Under the pieces are notes generated by a model, which saw only the letters and a program-made list of their open reading frames with translations, had not been told where the DNA came from and searched no databases. The position numbers were made by a program, and so were the translations under genes. A DNA stretch of 64,000 bases from Mycolicibacterium sp. CBMA 226 (GTDB taxonomy: Bacteria > Actinomycetota > Actinomycetes > Mycobacteriales > Mycobacteriaceae), in NCBI RefSeq assembly GCF_009729075.1, contig NZ_VTGY01000013.1, positions 1-64,000 on the forward strand, in the 5' to 3' direction. Positions 59,622-64,000 of the stretch are shown here, piece by piece; position 1 is the stretch's first letter; each line of letters starts with the position of its first letter.

Positions 59622-60278
59622 CTACGGGGTATCCCCACTACCGTAACGGTCGGCGAACGGCGTCATGAGCCGGGCCAGGTCAGCGGCCACATCGTGGTCG
59701 GCTTCCGGCGGCATGGACACGTAACTGATGGCCAGGCGGACGATCGCCCGAGCCAACACGCCGGCATCCTCGTCAGAGGTCTGCACCCAGCTATTGCGGA
59801 ATGCTTCGGTCAGACGCGCCGAACAGTGCGAAATGATCGGCGCGCTGTCGGTCGTGATGAGCTGTAGCAAGTCCGGTTTGGCGACACCGGTCAGCAGCGA
59901 GATGACCAGCGGATCGGACGCCGACTCGGTGAAGAACATCCGGAAGCCCTGCAGAAAAGCCGCGTGGATGTCGCCGACATTGGCGTAGATGGCGTGCTCG
60001 ACGGCGTCGACAAGGCGGTCGGCAAGGCGCATCGCGTACCCCTCGGCCAGTCCCTGGCGCGAGCCGAATTCGTTGTAGATCGTCTGTCGGCTGATGCCGG
60101 CCGCACGGGCGACGTCGGACAGCGTGATCGATGACCAGTCCTTGGCCAGCAACAGCTCTCGCATGCCGTCCAGGATCGAATGCCGCAGCAGGACCCGTGA
60201 GGCCTCGGCGTACGGCACCCGAGGTGCCGCGGGGCGCGACACCTCGGGTCCGTCCGGTACTGCGGCCGCGGTCGTCAC
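59622..60278 (-). CDS. TetR-family regulator of alkane hydroxylase operon (AlkX-like, Rv3249c)
   Basis: A 218-residue TetR regulator. Seen: helix-turn-helix [24 protein letters not shown], then an alpha-helical ligand domain. Start GTG 60278 overlaps the rubB stop (GTGA), so it is the fourth cistron of alkB-rubA-rubB. Its place suggests autoregulation of the operon by an alkane or fatty-acid ligand, as for AlkX in related actinobacteria. The operator is probably in the alkB upstream region. Confidence 0.87.
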   Translation of the reverse strand: MTTAAAVPDGPEVSRPAAPRVPYAEASRVLLRHSILDGMRELLLAKDWSSITLSDVARAAGISRQTIYNEFGSRQGLAEGYAMRLADRLVDAVEHAIYANVGDIHAAFLQGFRMFFTESASDPLVISLLTGVAKPDLLQLITTDSAPIISHCSARLTEAFRNSWVQTSDEDAGVLARAIVRLAISYVSMPPEADHDVAADLARLMTPFADRYGSGDTP

Positions 60279-60460
60279 GACGCCACGACCTCCACCATGT
60301 CGAAGTCGGACTTGGCGGCGCCGCAGTCCGGGCAGCTCCAGTCCTCGGGAATGTCGGCCCAGCGGGTGCCCGGGGCGATGCCGTCCTCCGGCCAGCCCTT
60401 CTCCTCGTCGTACTCGAAGCCGCACTGCAGGCAGACGAACTTCTTGAACGGCTCGCTCAT
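60275..60460 (-). CDS. rubB: rubredoxin RubB
   Basis: A 61-residue rubredoxin with the iron ligands in FVCLQCGF and WSCPDCGA. It carries electrons from rubredoxin reductase to AlkB. Start ATG 60460 overlaps the rubA stop (ATGA). It is the AlkG2-like member of the pair and matches Rv3250c. Confidence 0.93.
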   Translation of the reverse strand: MSEPFKKFVCLQCGFEYDEEKGWPEDGIAPGTRWADIPEDWSCPDCGAAKSDFDMVEVVAS

Positions 60461-60660
60461 GAACTCACTCCTCTTGTGTTTCCCGTCGCTTCGCTCGCCC
60501 CAGTGGGCTCGAAATCGACCTTCTCGCGCACCGCGCAGTCCGGGCAGCACCAGTCGTCGGGGACATCGTCCCACGCCGTGCCCGCCGGGAATCCTTCGCG
60601 CGGAGCACCTTTGGCCTCGTCGTACACATATTCACAACCCGGGCACTGGTAGGCACTCAT
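60457..60660 (-). CDS. rubA: rubredoxin RubA with extended C-terminal tail
   Basis: A 67-residue rubredoxin with ligands in YQCPGCEY and WCCPDCAV. The normal fold ends at about residue 52 (VDFEP); the rest ([15 protein letters not shown]) is encoded largely by a 21-bp repeat found again at 5951-5971, suggesting insertion of a short repeat at the gene end. It starts 2 bases after alkB and matches Rv3251c. Confidence 0.9.
   Translation of the reverse strand: MSAYQCPGCEYVYDEAKGAPREGFPAGTAWDDVPDDWCCPDCAVREKVDFEPTGASEATGNTRGVSS
60481..60501. repeat. 21-bp short repeat, copy 2 (inside rubA)
   Basis: Identical to 5951-5971. On the coding strand it specifies the residues GASEATG of the RubA tail. 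It keeps the frame and the ATGA overlap with rubB. Confidence 0.7.
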
Positions 60661-60662
60661 GA

Positions 60663-61916
60663 TCAGGCCACCCGCTCTTCGCGCGAGCGCTCATCACCAG
60701 CCCCATACTTCGCCAGCACCTTGTCCCGCACCCGCGGATGGACGTTGACCTTGGTGATGTCGCCGTCGTAGTGGTCCAGCACCCGGTGGTCCATCATCCG
60801 GCGCCACAGCGGCGGGATGTAGGTCAGGCCGATCAGGGTCGCGTAGCCACTGGGCAGGTTCGGTGCGCCGTCGATGCTGCGCAGGATCTGGTAGCGACGC
60901 GTCGGGTTGGCGTGGTGGTCGCTGTGCCGCTGCAGGTGGTAGAGGAACAGGTTGGTGACGATGTGGTCGGAGTTCCAGCTGTGCACCGGGGCGCAGCGCT
61001 CGTAGCGGCCGCTCTCGGTCTTCTGCCGCAGGAGGCCGTAGTGCTCGAGATAGTTGACCGACTCGAGCAGGCTGAATCCGTAGATGCCCTGGATCAGCAC
61101 GAACGGGATGAGCGCCGGGCCGAAGACCGCGATCAGGATGCCGAAGAACACCACCGACATGAGCCAGGCGTTGAGCACGTCGTTCTTGAGGTAGGTGCGC
61201 GGGTCCCACGGGCTGCGTCCGAGACGACGGATGCGCTGGGCCTCCAGCTCGACCGACGACTTGAGGGCGCCCCACACGGTCCGCGGCAGGAACTCCCAGA
61301 AGTTCTCACCGAAGCGCGCCGAGGCGGGGTCTTCCGGGGTCGCGACGCGGACGTGGTGGCCGCGGTTGTGCTCGATGTAGAAGTGGCCGTAGAACGTCTG
61401 CGCCAGGGTGATCTTGGCCAGCCAGCGCTCGAGGTTCTCCTTCTTGTGCCCCATCTCGTGCGCGGTGTTGATGCCGACGCCACCCAGGACACCGACCGAC
61501 AGCGCGACGCCGAGCTTGGCCCACCAGGCCAGGCCGCCGTCGAAACCGAGCCAGCTCAGGTCCTTGGCCGTGAACAGGTACGCGCCGAGGATGACGCTGG
61601 CGTACTGGAACGGGATGTACACGTACGTGCAGTAGCGGTAGTACTTGTCGTTCGCCAGCTGCTCCATCATCTCGTCGGGCGGGTTCTCCCCGTCGGGCCC
61701 GAACTTGAGATCGAGAATCGGCAGCAGGACGTAGAGCAGGCCGGGACCGATCCACAGCGGCACCTGCGCCAGTGCGTGCCAGCCCGCCTGGTTCAGTGCC
61801 CAGATCAGCGGGAGCATCACGAACAGCGCAGTGGGCGCGATCAGGCCCATGAGCCACAGATGGCGTTTGCGATCACGCCACTGCTCAACGTTGACGTCGG
61901 ATACCTCGACTGACAC
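60663..61916 (-). CDS. alkB: alkane 1-monooxygenase AlkB
   Basis: A 417-residue membrane di-iron hydroxylase that turns n-alkanes into 1-alcohols. Seen: about six membrane segments and the His boxes NTAHEMGHKKE, EHNRGHHVRV, the NYLEHYGL motif and LQRHSDHHANP. Start GTG 61916 is preceded by ggaggtgg. It is the first gene of the operon with rubA, rubB and the TetR gene, matching Rv3252c. Confidence 0.95.
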   Translation of the reverse strand: MSVEVSDVNVEQWRDRKRHLWLMGLIAPTALFVMLPLIWALNQAGWHALAQVPLWIGPGLLYVLLPILDLKFGPDGENPPDEMMEQLANDKYYRYCTYVYIPFQYASVILGAYLFTAKDLSWLGFDGGLAWWAKLGVALSVGVLGGVGINTAHEMGHKKENLERWLAKITLAQTFYGHFYIEHNRGHHVRVATPEDPASARFGENFWEFLPRTVWGALKSSVELEAQRIRRLGRSPWDPRTYLKNDVLNAWLMSVVFFGILIAVFGPALIPFVLIQGIYGFSLLESVNYLEHYGLLRQKTESGRYERCAPVHSWNSDHIVTNLFLYHLQRHSDHHANPTRRYQILRSIDGAPNLPSGYATLIGLTYIPPLWRRMMDHRVLDHYDGDITKVNVHPRVRDKVLAKYGAGDERSREERVA

Positions 61917-61961
61917 GCGTCCACCTCCATTGGTTGGGCCGGCAAGTTGTGATCTTGACTA

Positions 61962-61989
61962 TAGACCGCAATTTGTCGCCCGTCTAGAC
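61962..61989 (-). promoter_or_regulatory. possible operator in the alkB upstream region
   Basis: The palindrome gtctagac (61982-61989) and an upstream tagac (61962-61966) form a spaced inverted repeat tagac-N15-gtcta within 75 bases of the alkB start. It is a candidate site for the TetR regulator of the operon. Confidence 0.4.
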
Positions 61990-62060
61990 AATGACGGCTA
62001 TTTTGTAAAACGACTTGTGGCAGCCGTCACCGCCGCAGGTGACTGCAGGTTTTGGCGGCG

Positions 62061-62972
62061 TCAGCCGCGGTAGAGATCGGGCTCGATGTAGATGATGCGG
62101 GCGTTCGGCACGGCCGCCCGGATGGCGACCTCGGCGGCGTCGATCGTGGCGGCGACGGTCGCCAGATCGGTCTTCGGCGCCACCGCGATCTTCACGCCGA
62201 CGAGCATCTCCTCGGGCCCCAGGTACTGGGTCCGGAGGTGGATGACGCGGTCGATGTGCGGCGTCTGCTCCAGCGCGCCGCGGATGGCGCCGGTCTCGTC
62301 GGCCGTCGCGCCCTCGCCGATCAGCAGGCTCTTCATCTCGACCATCAGCACCACCGCTATGACGCCCAGCAGTGCACCGATGGCGGCGGTGCCGATGCCG
62401 TCCCACACCGGGTCACCCGTCAGCATCGACAGGCCCACACCGAAAAGGGCCAGCACCAGACCGATCAGCGCGCCGCTGTCCTCCAGCAGCACCACCGGCA
62501 GCTCCGGGTTACGCGAGGTCCGGATGAACCGCCACCAGCTGCCAGAGCCCTTGAGCGGCCGCGATTCCGTCAGTGCGGTGTAGAAGCTGTAACCCTCCAG
62601 CCCGACGGCCACGACCAGGATGGCGACGGCGACGACGGGCGACGACAGCGGCTCCGGGTGCGTGATCTTGTGGTAGCCCTCGTACAGCGCGAACATCGAG
62701 CCCAGGCTGAACAGGACCAGCGCCACCACGAACGAGTAGAAGTAGCGACTGCGGCCATAGCCGAAGGGATGCAGATGGTCGGCGTCTTTACGCGCCTGCC
62801 GCTGCCCCCACAGCAGCAGCCCCTGGTTGGACGTGTCCGCCAGCGAGTGCACCGACTCCGCGAGCATCGACGAACTGCCCGTGATCAGAAAGCCGACGAA
62901 CTTGGCCGCCGCGATCCCGGCATTCGCCAACAGCGCCGCGACGATCGCGCGCGCACTCCCGGAGGCCGACAT
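62061..62972 (-). CDS. cation diffusion facilitator (CDF) metal transporter
   Basis: A 303-residue transporter with about six membrane segments and a soluble C-terminal domain. Seen: MLAESVHSLADTSNQ (metal-binding His/Asp in segment 2), HPFGYGRSRYFYSF and LLEDSGALIGLVLALFGVG (segment 5). It exports divalent metals such as zinc, iron or manganese in exchange for protons. ATG 62972 follows gaagggcagg, 22 bases after the manA stop, so it is probably cotranscribed with manA. It has no direct match at this place that I recall from M. tuberculosis. Confidence 0.85.
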   Translation of the reverse strand: MSASGSARAIVAALLANAGIAAAKFVGFLITGSSSMLAESVHSLADTSNQGLLLWGQRQARKDADHLHPFGYGRSRYFYSFVVALVLFSLGSMFALYEGYHKITHPEPLSSPVVAVAILVVAVGLEGYSFYTALTESRPLKGSGSWWRFIRTSRNPELPVVLLEDSGALIGLVLALFGVGLSMLTGDPVWDGIGTAAIGALLGVIAVVLMVEMKSLLIGEGATADETGAIRGALEQTPHIDRVIHLRTQYLGPEEMLVGVKIAVAPKTDLATVAATIDAAEVAIRAAVPNARIIYIEPDLYRG

Positions 62973-62994
62973 GACCTGCCCTTCCGTAGGTTGT

Positions 62995-64000
62995 CTAGAT
63001 CCCGACCGTCGCGCGGAACACCGTCGACGGTTCATCGGCCACCAGGCGCACGGGTCCCTCCCCCGCGGCGATCCACGCCGCGGCGCCCTTGTTCAGCGTC
63101 AGCTCGCCGGCTGCGGAATGCACCTGCACCCGGCCCTGCGTACCCAGCAGGATCTGCGGGCCGGCGTGTCCCTTGGGCACCTCCACCGGAACGCCCAACC
63201 GGTCGCCGTCGATGCGCAGGATCGCCACCGCGAATTCGGACGCCGGCGTGTCGAAAACTTCCTCGACACCGTTCTCGGCCGGCCGCGGATGGATCGGCCG
63301 GCCGTCCGTCGGGGTGAAGTCGAGCACCCGGAGGAGTTCCGGCACGTCGACGTGCTTGGGGGTCAGACCTCCGCGTAACACGTTGTCGGAGTTGGCCATG
63401 ACCTCGAACCCGAGACCGTGCAGATACGCGTGCAGGTTGCCGGCGGGCATGTAGATGCCCTCCCCCTCGACCAGGCTGATGCGGTTCAGCAGCATGGCGG
63501 CCAGCACCCCGGCATCACCCGGGTAGCGTTCGCCGAGCTCGAGCACCGTCTTCGCCTCGGACGCGAATTCAGTTGCACCCGAACGGATGTAGTTCACCGC
63601 ACCGTCGAGCACGGCCGGCACGAGGACGTCGAGATCGGGCTGCGGCAGCGTGATCCAGGTGGTGAAGACGGCCCGCAGTCCGGCGGCGTCCGACTGACCG
63701 GCCAACAGGTTGATGTACGGATCGAGGTCGGACACCGCCAGCGCCCGCATCAACTCGACGGTGCGGGCCACCGGCCGGAACCCGGCGAGAGCCTCGAACG
63801 GGCCGAGCGCCACGATCAGCTCAGGCTTGTGGCTGCGGTCCCGGTAGTTGCGGTTGCGCGCGTTGACGGCAATACCTTGGCGCTCTTCACGATTGAAGCC
63901 CTCAGCAGCCTGCTCGGCGCTGGGGTGCGCTTGCAGCGACAGCGGTTCGTCGGCCGCCAGTACCTTCGCCAGGAACGGCAGCACCGCACCGAACCGGGCC
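62995..64000 (-). CDS. manA: mannose-6-phosphate isomerase, C-terminal part (runs off right edge)
   Basis: The last ~335 residues of a type I phosphomannose isomerase. Seen: the zinc and active-site segments SLQAHPSAEQA, HKPELIVAL, GNLHAYLHGLGFEVMANSDNVLRGG and GLTPKHVDV. It links fructose 6-phosphate to mannose 6-phosphate for mannan, LAM and mycothiol-linked glycan supply. It matches Rv3255c. The N terminus is beyond the window. Confidence 0.92.
   Translation of the reverse strand, partial: ARFGAVLPFLAKVLAADEPLSLQAHPSAEQAAEGFNREERQGIAVNARNRNYRDRSHKPELIVALGPFEALAGFRPVARTVELMRALAVSDLDPYINLLAGQSDAAGLRAVFTTWITLPQPDLDVLVPAVLDGAVNYIRSGATEFASEAKTVLELGERYPGDAGVLAAMLLNRISLVEGEGIYMPAGNLHAYLHGLGFEVMANSDNVLRGGLTPKHVDVPELLRVLDFTPTDGRPIHPRPAENGVEEVFDTPASEFAVAILRIDGDRLGVPVEVPKGHAGPQILLGTQGRVQVHSAAGELTLNKGAAAWIAAGEGPVRLVADEPSTVFRATVGI

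Overview
The window is a GC-rich (roughly two-thirds G+C) stretch of a mycobacterial chromosome. Gene order follows the Mycobacterium tuberculosis block Rv3202c to Rv3255c almost gene for gene (adnA, lipV, moeZ, rhlE, entC, whiB1, pdtaS, sigH-rshA, aroA, rsgA, desA3, ppk2, secA1, hpf, lpqB-mtrB-mtrA-tmk, sahH, alkB-rubA-rubB, manA). Extra gene sets and the absence of the Rv3236c-Rv3239c segment point to a non-tuberculous, probably rapid-growing Mycolicibacterium-type species. Rv correspondences are from memory of the family, not from a search.

Layout. 1-8.3 kb: N-terminal part of the AdnA helicase-nuclease, an alpha/beta hydrolase, an alkyltransferase-like protein with Trp in place of the reactive Cys, then a translationally coupled accessory operon (nucleobase permease, cytosine deaminase, 2-oxoglutarate oxygenase), an APH-like protein, MoeZ and a DUF3152 metalloprotease-like protein. 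8.5-17.8 kb: TetR, TB9.4-like protein, a Tyr-rich MmpS-like membrane protein, a ferritin-like MiaE-type protein, RhlE, Rv3212-like, a ParA-like ATPase, a Gpm2-type phosphatase, EntC and a GNAT. 17.9-21.5 kb: a receptor-type cyclase homologue overlapping an MscS-type channel with a cyclic-nucleotide-binding-like domain; both look degenerate at key nucleotide-chemistry residues. 21.5-31.1 kb: a type II dehydroquinase, YchJ-like protein, lipid kinase, WhiB1, PdtaS, BCCP-like TB7.3, the 24-residue ribosomal protein bL37, RshA/SigH, YbaK, an SDR, and a three-gene operon with an MpaB-type oxygenase between two related small membrane proteins.

31.1-42.2 kb: a methyltransferase with a frameshift near its C terminus, SRAP protein, AroA, RsgA, a small lipoprotein, DesA3 and its reductase (both preceded by nearly identical palindromic operators), Ppk2, a Tgs3-like acyltransferase and an Rv3235-like protein whose ribosome-binding site can be masked by a 9-bp stem. 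42.2-51.6 kb: SecA1, HPF, ComF and the MtrA-MtrB-LpqB system with Tmk. 51.7-57.8 kb: a dicarboxylate symporter, an SOS-type 13E12/HNH protein and secreted or lipid-anchored proteins. 58-64 kb: SahH behind a possibly structured leader, the alkane hydroxylation operon (alkB-rubA-rubB-tetR), a CDF metal transporter and the C-terminal part of ManA.

Functionally the window joins envelope homeostasis (MtrAB-LpqB, SecA1), redox stress (SigH-RshA, WhiB1), lipid and alkane oxidation (DesA3 plus reductase, AlkB plus rubredoxins, MpaB) and nucleobase salvage. No tRNA, rRNA, CRISPR array, insertion sequence or prophage was seen.
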